The notes: generated by a model from the sequence alone, not told the origin. 64,000 nucleotides of DNA from Marinomonas rhodophyticola (GCF_026113935.1 NZ_JAPEUL010000004.1:248001-312000); one strand, 5' to 3'; shown: positions 10,159 through 21,168, counted from the stretch's first letter. Made by a program: numbers and translations.

Positions 10159-10419
10159 TTTATATCCCTCATTATTTTTATACTTTTTTAAGTTTTGCTT
10201 TCGCTTTCACACACATCCATCGTATCTATGGCGTTATTAATTATTACAATGATACTAAAAATTAGCTTTTGTCAAGACTGTTTCTGTCTAGTTCACATCT
10301 TCCCTCTAGTATTCATTTTTGATTGATTGGATGTTTATAATTCTATTTTACGAATGTTTTGGGAATGGAGTAGATTGTCTGCAGCTAAACAAAAAAATAA
10401 AAGGTAAGCGGAGAGGCAA
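10159..10419. promoter_or_regulatory. Divergent promoter region between DUF3237 and TAXI genes
   Basis: AT-rich 261-base spacer between two divergently oriented units. A TATAAT hexamer lies at 10336-10341 on the + strand, but I see no matching -35 at ideal spacing. A LysR-type regulator would be expected to bind here because the neighbouring unit encodes one. The exact start sites are not resolved. Confidence 0.4.
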
Positions 10420-11420
10420 ATGTATAATTCTAAAAAGCTTTTACGGAAGAAGTTGTCTACAGCTGGCATAGTATTGGCTGGTATCTTTTTGGCTCTGCGA
10501 GCTATGCTCAGCAGATTGGTATGGAGACAGCATCATCAAATAGTCTACTTGGTATGATCCCTCAAGCTATGGCACCCTATTGGTCTAAAGCAGGTGTTGA
10601 TATTCAATTATCAACGGGCCAGACATTAACCAAGTCACTTCTTAAACTTGCGCAGGGTAGCTTAGACTCTGCCGCCGTTCCCCCTTCAGCATTTTCTGCG
10701 ATGCAAAGAGGAGAGGGGCCATATATAAAGATGTCGAATAAAGCGAAGGACATGTCTCATAATGTACGTGCTTTATTTACCATTCCTGGCAGTTATTTTC
10801 ATGCTATTACTCGAGCCGATTCGGGTATTAAAAGCTGGCCCGACGCCAAAGGTAAGCGGGTATTTATTGGACCTCCAGGAGGCTCGGCTAATCAGCAAAT
10901 AGTAGCATTGGCTAAAGCGGGTGGAACTGATGAGGGGGATTATGAACCTATAAAGGCACCTTGGGGAGCGGCAACGCAGAGCTATCAAGATGGCCAATTT
11001 GATGTTTACGTTGGTACTTTTGGTCTAGGATCTCAATCTGTTACCGAACTAAGTTTATCTAGTGATATTCGGATACTTAGTCTTTCTGGTGAAAAAATGA
11101 CTCCCAATAAAGATTCAGGCATGCAAGCTGCTGTGATTCCTCCGAATACATATCCAGGTCAAGTAAATGATGCTCCAGCGATTACATGGCAAACGGTAAT
11201 GATGATGGCAGTCAGAAAAGATATTGCGGATGATGTTGCCTATAAATTAACCAAATATTATATCGAAAATCGTCTTACTTTAGCAGAGTTAAACTCTAAT
11301 TTTAGAGATTTACCAGTTACTGATTACTTTGCAGGAGTTAATGCACCATTGCACCCTGGTGCTGTGCGTTATTATCAAGAAATTGGTGTTGAAATTCCTG
11401 CTGAGCTAATGCCTAAGTAG
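10420..11420 (+). CDS. TAXI-family TRAP transporter solute-binding protein (frameshift in signal peptide)
   Basis: Periplasmic substrate-binding subunit of a TAXI-type TRAP transporter. The ATG at 10420 follows a GGAGAGG-like site and opens a signal peptide (MYNSKKLLRKK, hydrophobic core, then SASYAQQ). The mature protein reads IGMETASSNSLLG onward to residue ~333, with the family's GPPGGSANQ segment. The signal peptide and mature part are in different frames. Reading the T5 run at 10486-10490 as T6 restores a normal FFGSASYAQQ cleavage region. A truncated reading from 10521 would lack export. It is followed 71 bases later by its membrane component. Confidence 0.88.
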
Positions 11421-11491
11421 TTATTAAACTTTCCCATTTATTTGTTGTATTAATTAAATGGAGATATTTGTCTCCATTTAAGGGAGTTTTT

Positions 11492-13439
11492 ATGTCTTCC
11501 TTTTCTTGTTCGTTGCCAAGGGTTGTTTCTTCAGTCATTGGCATACTAAGTTTTATCATTTGTATATATGGTCTTGCTAATGTTATGCCTGCTATTGGAG
11601 ATTTTCGTATAGGACCATTTCCAATGGTATTTTTTCGTGCGACTTTTTTTGCTTTGTGTATTGTAACGATTGCACTTGCTATGTGTGAAAGTTATTTGAA
11701 TGGAAAAGCAAATGTATTTATTGCTTTATTAAGTACCATTTTGATGTTCGGTATGTTGTGGTGCTGTTGGTCTTTTTATCGGATTAGCAGTGAACTGGAC
11801 GACGGCATGTTTCTGTTTGGCTCATATGAAATGTGGATTGCTGTGTTGGCATCAATCAGTGCATTGTTTTTTTGCTGGCGAATTTGGGGCGTTCCCGTTG
11901 CTCTACTTGGTGTGATTGGGATTTTGTATATGGCGACTGGACAGTATTGGCCTGGTCCATTGCAGACAGTTAGTCACGATGTTAATGAAACCTTAGCTCA
12001 AAACCTTCTATACAGCTTAGATACAGGTATTTTGGGTAGTACTTTTGCCATCGTTACGACAACCGTGTTTCCTTTTATTATTCTTGGCGCTTTGTTGGAA
12101 GGTGTGGGTGCGGGCGATTCAATGATTCGAATTGCTTTTCACTGGATGCGAAAAACAGCGGGTGGGCCTGCGCATGCAGCTGTTTTATCTTCTGCTCTGT
12201 TTGGTACTGTATCGGGTAGTGCCGTAGGGAATGTGGTTGGGACGGGTGTTATTACTATTCCGATGATTAAGCGCCGAGGCTTTTCTGCGAATTTTGCGGG
12301 AGCTGTGGAGGCATCCGCTTCCACTGGTGGTCAGATTATGCCACCTATAATGGGGGCTGCAGCCTTAGTGATGGCGGACTTTGTCGGCGTAAACTACATG
12401 ACAGTTATTATTGCTGTGTTAGTACCATCAATCGCTTATTACGCCAGTCTATTCGCTATGATTGTGTTTGAATCTCGTCGTTTAAATATTAAAGCGGATG
12501 ACGAGTTTGTGGGGGTAGATAAGCCAAATAAACAAGATTATTTAAACCTTTTATTAATCTTTATTCCTTTAATCATCATTGTCGCATTGTTGTTATATGG
12601 GCTATCTCCATCAGGCGCTTCCATTGCGGCATTGGCTTGTTTGTTGCCGTTAAGTTTGATCAATCCAGCCATTAGGGCTACCCCCGTTAAACTGATAAGC
12701 AGTCTATGTGTTGGTGGTAGAACCTTCGCTGGTTTATTGATGGCTATTGCGGCTGTAAGTATTGTGATTTCAGCATTATCAGCTACAGGCATACCTGTGA
12801 AGTTCAGTGTTCTGTTATCCAGTGTTATTTCGAGGCTCATTATTGGTTTCGTTATTAATAGCTGCCTTTTGCTGTATCGTTTTAGGCATGGGGATGCCAA
12901 CTCTCCCTGCTTATGTGACGGTTGCTACTATAGCAATACCTGCAATGGAGCTTCTTGGGTTGGCACCTCTTACGGCTCATATGTTTGTATTCTTCATTGC
13001 GGTAGGGTCGGCTATAACGCCACCTGTTGCTATTGCAGCCTTTGCTGCCGCCAGTATTGCGAAAGGTGGACCTATCGGTACTTCCGTTCAAGCATCAAAA
13101 GTTGGCATCATGATTTTTATTATTCCATTCACTTTTGCTTTCAACCCGATGTTATTAACCGTGGCTGATTCAGGTATTCCTTTCGATTTGGTTTCTTGGA
13201 TATGGTTATTAATAAAACTGGCTGTTGGTATTTTATTAACGGCAACAGCATTGACTGGTTTTCACCTGCGTAAATTGCATTTTTATGAAATTACAGCTCG
13301 CTTAGTGGCTGCCGTCATGTTATTTGCCCCAGGAATTCTGTGGGATCAAATAGGTATTTCATTAGCCATCTTTTTATGGGGCTGGCATTTACGTCATAAC
13401 TTAAATTTATCAAAAAGATTTAAAGGAGCAAAACAATGA
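11492..13439 (+). CDS. TRAP transporter permease, fused 4TM/12TM type (frame interrupted)
   Basis: Inner-membrane component of the TAXI-type TRAP transporter, with the small (DctQ-like) and large (DctM-like) subunits in one polypeptide of about 648 residues. It has the GSAVGNVVGTG and STGGQIMPPIMG motifs of the DctM domain and a later VLGMGMPTLPAY loop. The ATG at 11492 is preceded by AAGGGAG. The frame changes at GAGGCTC (12832-12838); removing one G gives GAGCTC and a continuous VISSSLLVSLLIAAF helix. The stop overlaps the sulfatase ATG (ATGA), implying coupled translation. Confidence 0.9.
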
Positions 13440-14748
13440 CCAATATTATATATATTGTCGCGGATGACCTTGGCTACGCTGATTTAGGATGTTATGGGGG
13501 GCGTGAAGCACAGTTTGGTAAGGTGTCACCAAATATCGATAAGCTGGCGGAAGAAGGCATGATTTTCTTAGAAGGGTATTCCAATTCTCCAGTTTGCTCA
13601 CCTACACGTTTTGCTTTGATGACTATGGCTTATCAATATCGTTTACGTGGCGCACTAGAAGAGCCAATTAGTAGTAAAAGTAAAGGTAGTGATACATTAG
13701 GTCTTCCTCCACATATCCCTACTTTACCATCTTTGCTGAAAAAGGCGGGTTATCACACTGGGTTGATGGGGAAATGGCACCTTGGATATCCTCCACACTT
13801 TGGCCCTAGATCTTCGGGCTATGATGAATTTTTGGAATTATGGCGGGTGGGGTCGATTACTTTTCACATAAAAGCGGTTATGGCGACCATGATCTTTGGA
13901 TAAATGAAGACGAACACAAAGAAATAGGTTATTTGACTGATCTTATTTCTGAGCATTCTTTAGATTTTATTAATCGTCGGGCAGAAGAAAAATCAGAGCA
14001 ACCGTTTTTCTTGAGTATTCACTATACGGCCCCTCATTGGCCATGGGAAACCCGAGATGATGCGCATTTAGCTGATAATCTTTCTACCTTGTTCCACCTT
14101 GAAGGGGGCAATATCCATACTTATCGAAAAATGATTCACCATATGGATGAAGGCATTGGTCGTATTATGGCGGCTTTGGAAAAACATGGAATGACAGACG
14201 ATACACTGATTGTCTTCACAAGCGATAACGGGGGGGAGCGTTTCTCCGATAACTGGCCTTTAGTTGGAGGGAAAATGGATCTAACTGAAGGGGGGATTCG
14301 TGTGCCTTGGGTTGTGCGTTGGCCTAGCGTAGTGAAAAAAGGCCGTGTGAGTATGCAGCATTGCATGACCATGGATTGGTCGCGCACATTGCTTGAGGCC
14401 GGAAATGGGCAGTTCGATCCAGACTATCCAGTTGATGGCGTATCATTAATGCCTGTCTTAACTGGAGAGGTTGAATGCTTTGAACGATCTTTGTACTGGC
14501 GAATGAACCATCGTAGCCAACGAGCACTACGTGTTGGTGATTGGAAATATCTAAAAGTTGATGCGCATGAGTATTTGTTTAATGTAACAAATGATGCACG
14601 TGAACGTGCAAACCTAAGCAAAAAGTACCCTGAAAAATTAGCGGAGATGAGACAGCAGTGGCTTGATTGGAATGCAACAATACCAGCTATACCTGAAGAT
14701 GCTTTAGTAAATATGGGTTACAGCGTTGCTGATATGCCACAGCGTTAA
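13436..14748 (+). CDS. Cysteine-type sulfatase (frame interrupted)
   Basis: Sulfatase of the alkaline-phosphatase superfamily, hydrolysing a sulfate ester. The N terminus has the metal-binding ADDLGYADLGCYGG motif, and the C-x-P-x-R signature is VCSPTR, whose Cys must be converted to formylglycine. Later motifs are GLMGKWHLG, HYTAPHWPWE and TSDNGGE. No signal peptide is present, so it should act in the cytoplasm after substrate import. The frame breaks at T5 (13829-13833); T6 restores GYDEFFGIMAGGVDYFSHK. About 437 residues once restored. It overlaps the TRAP permease by four bases. No maturation enzyme lies in the window. Confidence 0.9.
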
Positions 14749-14854
14749 TACTTATTATTGATAACGGCGGCGTTTTAAATATTCGTCGCTGATTATAAAA
14801 ACTTATAGATTACATATTATTCAGAGCAATAAAAATAATAAAAGGTTACTCATA

Positions 14855-16123
14855 ATGGTCAAATTAAATTTCAAAATGGCGTTGGCTTTGTCTGTAGTTA
14901 CTAGTGTGAACTCTCATGCTAGCACTGTATTAGATTCCATTAAAAATGGTACTTTTTCCGGTGGACTTTTCAATACTCTAGAACTTGGTAGTAACTCTGG
15001 TGCTAGTGGGGTTGGTGCCAATAATAATGCAAAAGTATTAGGGTCTGCATTGACCTTAGATTATGTCACTGGAGATTATTATGGCTTCAATATAGGTGTC
15101 GGATCTGAAACTGGTTACGACTGGGGGATACAGGATAGTGATACAGCAACAACCGCAGGTGGTGAAAATGATAGTCGAGTAAATGTGAACGCTACAAATT
15201 TGTATCGAGCCTTTATTAACTATCGTTTTAATAGTGCTTTAACCAATACACAAATACGGGTTGGTCGACAAGATATTACTTCACCTCTACTCATGACTAG
15301 TGGCGCATTTCCTATGAGAGATTCATTTGATGCCGTAGTGATTGAGAATAAGGATATACCGGATACAATCTTGCGTGCTATGTATGTAACAAAATGGAAT
15401 ATGCGATATGGTGATGATAATAACGGTTCTGTTACCCAAACAGATAAAAGTTATGATAATCCATTAGTCTCGTTCTATTTAAATAATAAAAGCATAGATA
15501 ATTTAAATATTGAGGCTCAATGGCTTCAGAATGATAATGATGAAAATGCAGGGGATCCACCAGCAGCCGTAACAGCTAAGAACTATGATACGACTTTTTT
15601 AGCGTTGGATTACAATATACCTAATAGCTCTTGGACGGTAGGTGCTAAAACATTATCAGCGAATTTTGAAAACAGCGCAGATACTGGCTACCAAGGCGCC
15701 TTCGTAAAAAATACCTTCAACGGTGTTGGTGTTCAGTTGGCGTATACAACTGTGGATGATGCGGCTAATTTTCCTGGTACTTTAGGGCATGTTCCAATGT
15801 TACGATCGTATAATCCTGGTATGCAAGGTGAATATTTTGCAGGCTTAAAAACGACTTCTATTGCAGCAAACTATGGTTTTAACATTACCGGTTTTAAAGC
15901 GACTCTTGGCTACACGACTTGGCAACAAAGCGTGGAAGGTATAAAAAATAGCCGTGGAACTGATTTGGATGATGGTTATGAAGCGTCATTACGCATTGAT
16001 TATAAGTCCCAAGAAATTAAAGGTTTGTCTACAGTAATGCAGTTGTCTTATATTAATTATGATCAAGATGTTGCAGATGATTCATTAACGATATTACGGA
16101 CTTCCTTGAATTATCAGTTCTAA
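14855..16123 (+). CDS. Outer-membrane porin, OprD-like
   Basis: A 422-residue beta-barrel protein with a signal peptide (MVKLNFKMALALSVV..., cleavage likely after NSHA). Alternating hydrophobic/polar strands run throughout, with RVGRQDITSPLL, a segment typical of OprD/Opr-family porins. The C terminus ends in an aromatic (NYQF), the usual outer-membrane insertion signal. It lies downstream of the TRAP-sulfatase genes with a terminator after it. It probably provides the outer-membrane entry for the same substrate; that link is inferred from position. Confidence 0.85.
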   Translation: MVKLNFKMALALSVVTSVNSHASTVLDSIKNGTFSGGLFNTLELGSNSGASGVGANNNAKVLGSALTLDYVTGDYYGFNIGVGSETGYDWGIQDSDTATTAGGENDSRVNVNATNLYRAFINYRFNSALTNTQIRVGRQDITSPLLMTSGAFPMRDSFDAVVIENKDIPDTILRAMYVTKWNMRYGDDNNGSVTQTDKSYDNPLVSFYLNNKSIDNLNIEAQWLQNDNDENAGDPPAAVTAKNYDTTFLALDYNIPNSSWTVGAKTLSANFENSADTGYQGAFVKNTFNGVGVQLAYTTVDDAANFPGTLGHVPMLRSYNPGMQGEYFAGLKTTSIAANYGFNITGFKATLGYTTWQQSVEGIKNSRGTDLDDGYEASLRIDYKSQEIKGLSTVMQLSYINYDQDVADDSLTILRTSLNYQF

Positions 16124-16166
16124 TGTTAAGTGCGATTTCAATTAATCAATAAACTAATCACCTTTG

Positions 16167-16232
16167 CTAGCTCAGGTCTAATTTATCAGTATTTTTTATA
16201 TTTTCTGATTTTAGTCTGAGCTAGATTTTTTT
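16167..16232 (+). terminator. Rho-independent terminator after porin
   Basis: Arms CTAGCTCAGGTCTAA and TTAGTCTGAGCTAG pair across an AT-rich loop and are followed by a T-run. It closes the TRAP-sulfatase-porin unit. Confidence 0.7.
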
Positions 16233-16234
16233 CA

Positions 16235-16500
16235 ATTCAGCTCAGCCCTCTCTCCTAAAAAATTGATAAAAAACTCCAGTGCTTCTGGCAACGAACCATC
16301 GGCAGATTCTAGATTTTTGCCTACCTAACCAATGCTTTCCTGTATTCTAATTTGTTTACCAGTAAGCCCCTTTTATTGGCGGGGTTGGAAAATAATGGTT
16401 TCGCTTTGTCGCTCAAAAGGAGCCAATACAGTATTCACATTGCTTAGGTTGGTGTTTGAGTTATCAATCAGGTGACCTCTTAGTACGCTAAAATCTGAGC
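16235..16500 (-). other. Possible coding remnant on the - strand
   Basis: One - strand frame reads protein-like for about 85 codons (NLSNVNTVLAPFERQSETII, later ADGSLPEALEFFINFLGERA) but is broken by at least two stop codons and has no start. It could be the decayed tail of an old gene or chance. I recognise no family. Confidence 0.25.
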
Positions 16501-16576
16501 ATCTTTATGTGCCAGCTTCTAACTTTTATGAATTGATGTGGTAAGGTGTTGTCGATGGCGTACTGCTTTGTGGCAT

Positions 16577-16607
16577 AAAAAAATCGGCTTAATTAAGCCG
16601 ATTTTTT
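16577..16607. terminator. Bidirectional rho-independent terminator
   Basis: Perfect hairpin TCGGCTT-aatt-AAGCCGA flanked by A-run and T-run on either side. It ends the - strand chemoreceptor gene and would also stop rightward transcription. Confidence 0.85.
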
Positions 16608-16624
16608 AGAAGTGCTTTGGAACG

Positions 16625-18339
16625 CTACATCGTAAAGCGATCTACGAGAGATTTAAGCTCCAGTATTTTATGGCGCAGTTCATTACTTCCTTGTCGGTTT
16701 TTATCCGACACTTGTACCACTTGCAAGCTTTGCTCTGAAATAAGTTCAACACGCTGCGAAATATCTTGACAAACTTGGCTTTGTTCTTCTGTAGCTGTGG
16801 CTATCAGAGTGTTCATGTCCATGATTTTACTAACAGAGTCGAGAATTTCTGTGAGTGCGTCACTGGCCTGACGTGCTTTAAGTACGGTATCTTCGCTTTG
16901 CGATCGACTGTCTAGCATAGATTGTACGGCCGCTTCAGTTGCACCTTTTAGTTGCTCAATAATGTGTTGAATATCGCCTGTACTTTGTTGTGTTTTGCTT
17001 GCCAGTTGTCGAACTTCATCCGCAACGACAGCAAATCCACGACCTTGCTCTCCCGCTCGCGCGGCTTCGATTGCGGCATTCAGTGCCAATAGGTTGGTTT
17101 GTTCGGCAATTTCCTGAATGACATTGAGAGAAGAGGAAATGTTGCTGACGTTGTTTTTCAGCTTGTCCATGACGCTGCTTGTTGATTCAAGTTTGTTTGC
17201 TAATACAGAGACTGAATCAACAGCGGAGTCGACAGTTGACATGGCTTCTTTTGCTTTGTTATCCGCCGATTGGGCAGCCGAAGCGGCACTGGAAGCGTTT
17301 TCAGATATGTCATGTGCTGTCGCTGTCATTTGTGTTACGGAAGTCGCGACGAGTTCGGTTTCTTCTCGTTGTGTACTTGATAAGCGATCAACTTGGTTAG
17401 AGCGTTCAAGCATGTGTCCCGTTTCATGGTTGATGGAATCACTGTTAACGCGCAGTTGACGAATAATATTTTGTAAGTTTTCTACAAAACGATTGAAGTT
17501 TTTACTAAGTGACGCGTATTCAGGAACCGAGTAAGGTTCCATCCGAGCGGTTAAATCGGCATCGCCATTCGCAAAACGAGCAATGGATTGGTCAAATTGG
17601 ATTAAAGGTTTCAAAATACCACGGCTAAACAGAATCGCGAGAATAATCACCAAGCATAAAATACCTGCGCCAATCGAAGCCATTAGGAGAAAGCTATCAT
17701 CCATTTTTTGTTTGGATGCATTGGCCATCTGTGCGGTGATGGCATCGATATCATCAATATAAAAAACCATACCGATGGTCATGTCCCATTGGGAGCTCGT
17801 AAATAGAATAACTCAGTTTCTCTAAGGATACTTTACTGCCAGGCTTGGGAAAATAGTAACTTGAGAATCCACCACTATTTTTAGCTTGTTTGATGAGATT
17901 TTGAATTGAGTAGTTGCCCTTGGTGTCTTGTAAGTTCCAGAAGTTTTTACTTATATACGCACCCGTATTACCTAGGAAGTAACGATTACCTTTGCTGTCG
18001 TAGCCAAAAGCATAACCATTGTCGCTATATTTAATCTGAAATAGTTGAGCAATCACATCTTTTAAGCCTGCCTTATTCTTTTTAAACTAGCTTAAAGAAG
18101 AATTAATAATTTCAATGTAGGTTTCTAACTCTGCATGTTTTGGTTTTGTTAATTTTTTTAAATTAGCTCTTTTTGGTTTTTATTTGGGTTGGACATTTTT
18201 TATGGGATATAAAAATTATCCAAAATGTAATTAATAGTAAAGGTAGTATGGATAACATATAAACGCACAGTTTAACATTCAGTTTTTTCCATGGATTTCC
18301 TTCTATCCTAGAATTTTTATGGTGAGTAATAATGCTCAT
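16625..18339 (-). CDS. Methyl-accepting chemotaxis protein with Cache domain (several lesions)
   Basis: Chemoreceptor. The - strand from ATG at 18339 encodes a cytoplasmic lead, a first membrane helix ([17 protein letters not shown]), an extracellular Cache-type sensor ([17 protein letters not shown], later [13 protein letters not shown]), a second helix, HAMP, and the signalling hairpin with [20 protein letters not shown]. Three lesions interrupt it: a +1 at an AAAAAGAGC stretch (18166-18174 on +), an in-frame TAG at 18087-18089, and a +1 near 17793-17801 next to GAGCTC. The last 385 residues alone form an open frame from 17782. This may be a true pseudogene or an error-dense stretch; the ligand is unknown. 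Confidence 0.8.
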
Positions 18340-18499
18340 AATGTTGATTGTTATATCTTATAAAAATATCAAACAAAAAATATGTGTTCTATGATTTTTT
18401 AATTATTCAATATTATATTGCAGGGATGTTGAGTGAAAGGTATTATGGTTTTTAGAACAGCGTTTTCCTAAAATTATATAGAGCTTCATACTGGATGAT

Positions 18500-19043
18500 A
18501 TTAGAGCTTATTGAGTCAATTGCAATCGAGTGGCATTGATATGGTGATTTTTACCTGATGAATCAGGTGTCATAAAAATCGACAGGTAACTATTTTCAGA
18601 GAAAAGTTCTTTCTTGAAGTTGGCTGTGGCCCTAAGGTGAATAATCATAAGGCTTTGATTGGTAGAGAACGTATTTATTTTAATTAATTAGTGAATTTTG
18701 AAGTGATTGTCACTGGGTCTCGTGATTCATTTGGCTATGTGTTGCAGTGTTATGAAGAAAAAACCGGAGTGACATTACTGTATAAACCTGCCTTTGGGCA
18801 GTTGATGACCACATTACGTTATGTGGAGGACGGCTACGGTGTTTAGTTGTCACCCACTTCTGATTTTTCATTTGCAGTAATCAAAGCTGATACAGGCAAT
18901 AGAAATTATTGAGCCGACTTTTTGGCGAGAAGTATGCCTATTCAATTCGGCGGAGCGATCACAAACAGCTTTGCTGAATGCGGTATCCCCTGATTAAAGA
19001 AGTGACGAAAAGCGAATACAATGTAGTACGCTGGCAAGGATAG
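18500..19043 (+). pseudogene. Decayed LysR-family regulator, effector domain only
   Basis: Pieces of a LysR effector domain appear in shifting + strand frames: SGIDMVIFT, FLEVGCGPKVNNHKALIGRE, VTGSRDSFGYVLQCYEEKTG, FGQLMTTLRYVEDGYGV, then EIIEPTFWREVCLFNSAERS and a last piece, LIKEVTKSEYNVVRWQG, ending at TAG 19043. The order matches a LysR substrate-binding domain. The DNA-binding N terminus is absent and at least four frame changes or stops occur, too many to repair with one or two bases. I read this as a genuine relic. It lies just beyond the Fe-alcohol dehydrogenase gene, in convergent orientation. Confidence 0.65.
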
Positions 19044-19121
19044 GTCATTGAAGCGAATCTGCCGCTTTGTAATTAAAGTGGAAAGCCACAGGTAAAAACC
19101 TAAGACTCTCCACTTTTGGGA

Positions 19122-20240
19122 TTAAAATGCGGCTTTATAAATGGCTAAGATATCTTTTATGGACATTTCTTTGGGGTTGTTGTTCATGAGGCGCTTTATG
19201 TTGTAAGCCTCTTCGGCATATTGCAATAGTACCTCAGTGTTTGCTCCATGTTTTGATATTTTCATTTCAATACCAAGATCTATGCAAAAGGCATAAGCAG
19301 CTTGCAGTACATTGCTTGGATCATGAGATTGGGGGAGTCCCAATGCCGCTAATATTTCCGCTGTTTTTTCTGGTTTAGCGTCGGCGTTAAAGGCCAACAC
19401 ATGGGGAAAGATAATGGCATTAGCTAGGCCATGAGGTAAGTGAAGCTGAGTGGACAGTGGATATGCTAATGCATGACCGGCAGCGGTATTGACTGGACCC
19501 AAACAAATGCCACCGTAATAACTGGCGAGCATCATTCCTTCTCTGGCTTCTGTATCTTCACCGTTGGCAACGGCACGCTTTAGATATTGACCAATCAACT
19601 TCATTCCCATGCGTGCGTAGTCATCAATCATGTTGTGAGCGCGAATGTTTGTGAAGGCTTCTACGCAGTGTGCCATCGCATCTACTCCTGTCGCAGCGGT
19701 GACGGTCGATGGCACCGAATAGGTTAGGGTTGGATCTAAAATGGCGATGTCAGCTCGCATATGCTCACTTTCAACCGCCATTTTTGCGCTGGTTTGTGAG
19801 TTGGTCACTAAAGCGCGAATGCCAGATTCTGAACCTGTACCAGCGGTTGTGGGAATTTGGATCAAAGTTGATAATTTTTGATGAACTTTATTGAGACCGA
19901 CGACTTCTTCTAAAGTTTGATTTTTGTTCCACAATACAGCTGCTAGTTTGGCTAGATCCATCACCGAGCCACCGCCTAAGCCAATTATGACCTCTGGTTT
20001 GATGCTCTCAGCAAGATCCAGAATGGTTCGTAAAGCCAATTCATTGGGTTCTGGCGGCGTATCCTCAAAGGTGGTAAATGGTCCTTTTAGCCCTAATCGA
20101 GAAACGTGATTGGCAACAGGACTAGTGGTAATGACCAATGCTCGTTTATTGCCAACCCAGTCGCCTACTTGAGTGACCGTATTAGCACCCACTTCCAAAC
20201 GAGATGGCTGATGTATTGTGATATTTCGTGGTGTATTCAT
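19122..20240 (-). CDS. Iron-containing alcohol dehydrogenase family protein
   Basis: A 372-residue NAD(P)-dependent dehydrogenase of the Fe-ADH (DhaT/maleylacetate reductase) superfamily. The GLGGGSVMDLAKL nucleotide-binding motif lies in the N-terminal domain and IPTTAGTGSE follows. The metal-binding segment has Asp/His in TGVDAMAHCVEAF, and later AAGHALAYPL and LPHGLANA histidines. It probably reduces or oxidises a small aldehyde or alcohol produced by the neighbouring aldolase. It has a good AGAGGAA ribosome site and starts 23 bases after the DapA-like gene. It is the last gene of the - strand catabolic operon. Confidence 0.92.
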   Translation of the reverse strand: MNTPRNITIHQPSRLEVGANTVTQVGDWVGNKRALVITTSPVANHVSRLGLKGPFTTFEDTPPEPNELALRTILDLAESIKPEVIIGLGGGSVMDLAKLAAVLWNKNQTLEEVVGLNKVHQKLSTLIQIPTTAGTGSESGIRALVTNSQTSAKMAVESEHMRADIAILDPTLTYSVPSTVTAATGVDAMAHCVEAFTNIRAHNMIDDYARMGMKLIGQYLKRAVANGEDTEAREGMMLASYYGGICLGPVNTAAGHALAYPLSTQLHLPHGLANAIIFPHVLAFNADAKPEKTAEILAALGLPQSHDPSNVLQAAYAFCIDLGIEMKISKHGANTEVLLQYAEEAYNIKRLMNNNPKEMSIKDILAIYKAAF

Positions 20241-20263
20241 AGCGAATTCCTCTCGATGGATTG

Positions 20264-21168
20264 TTAGCTATCTAGCTGTGCCATCTGTTCCCAAATATGT
20301 GCTTGTTGTTGCTCATTTAAAGGTACTAAAGGCGGGCGCACATTAAGCCAGTCCATATTATCTCTTGCTTTTGCGACCATGGTTTTGATTGTAGGGAGCT
20401 GAACATAGCTATTGGATAAGGTGCGCCATTGGTTAATGCGTTTTTGAGCCGCTTCTACTTTCGCTGTGACAGATGGGTCAGACCAATGATCAAATACGAC
20501 TCGAAGGGAATCGGATCGTAGGTTAGAGGTTGCGGTAATGCTTCCTGCGCCACCAGCTTCTAAAAGTGGTTTTAGCAAGGGGTCTGCACCTGCCAGCACC
20601 GAGAAATTATCAAAACGGTTAACCATGGCTTTCATGTTCTCGATGTCGCCAGAACTGTCTTTGATTCCAATAATGGTGTCGCCAAACTCCTGGATGAGTT
20701 TTTCAATGAGATTATGGGATAATGGAATTTGAGTAACTTGTGGAATATGGTAGAGAATGACTTTAAGTTTAGGATCATTGACTCCTTCAATGACATCACT
20801 GTAAAAGCGGAATAAGCCTTTGTCCGAGACACCTTTGTAATAGTAAGGTGGCAATAACACGCAGGCTTTTGCCCGGCGGATACGGCGTGAGAAGTCAGTT
20901 CAATGGTTTCTGGAACGGAACAGGCAGAGGTGCCTGGAAGAAGTTGTTCACCTGTTATGCCAGCTTTTTGTACTGCATCAACAAGTGCCATTCGCTCTTT
21001 GGCTGAATAATTATTGGCTTCGCCCGTGGTGCCTAGAATAGCAACACCATGAGCACCTTCATGAATCAGTGCCTTACAATGTTCGGCAAATAGGTCAAGA
21101 CGTACCTTGCCTTTTTGATCTATGGGTGTCGTTGCTGCGCAATATACGCCGGTAATTGGGTGCTTCAT
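20264..21168 (-). CDS. DapA-family (DHDPS/NAL) aldolase or dehydratase (frame interrupted)
   Basis: A protein of about 301 residues in the dihydrodipicolinate synthase/N-acetylneuraminate lyase family, TIM-barrel enzymes that form a Schiff base on Lys. The family's [14 protein letters not shown] region, [13 protein letters not shown] stretch, the active-site Tyr in [12 protein letters not shown] and the Lys in [11 protein letters not shown] are present. The two halves are in different frames. Reading GGGC (CCC at 20872-20874 on +) as GGGGC restores [15 protein letters not shown]. The ATG overlaps the PdxA-like stop by four bases. It likely cleaves a keto-deoxy sugar acid; it is not expected to be lysine biosynthetic, given the operon. 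Confidence 0.88.

Noticed and set aside
20264-21168. Housekeeping dapA (lysine biosynthesis)
   Set aside because: It is embedded by ATGA overlap in a catabolic operon with PdxA2-like and BNR genes.
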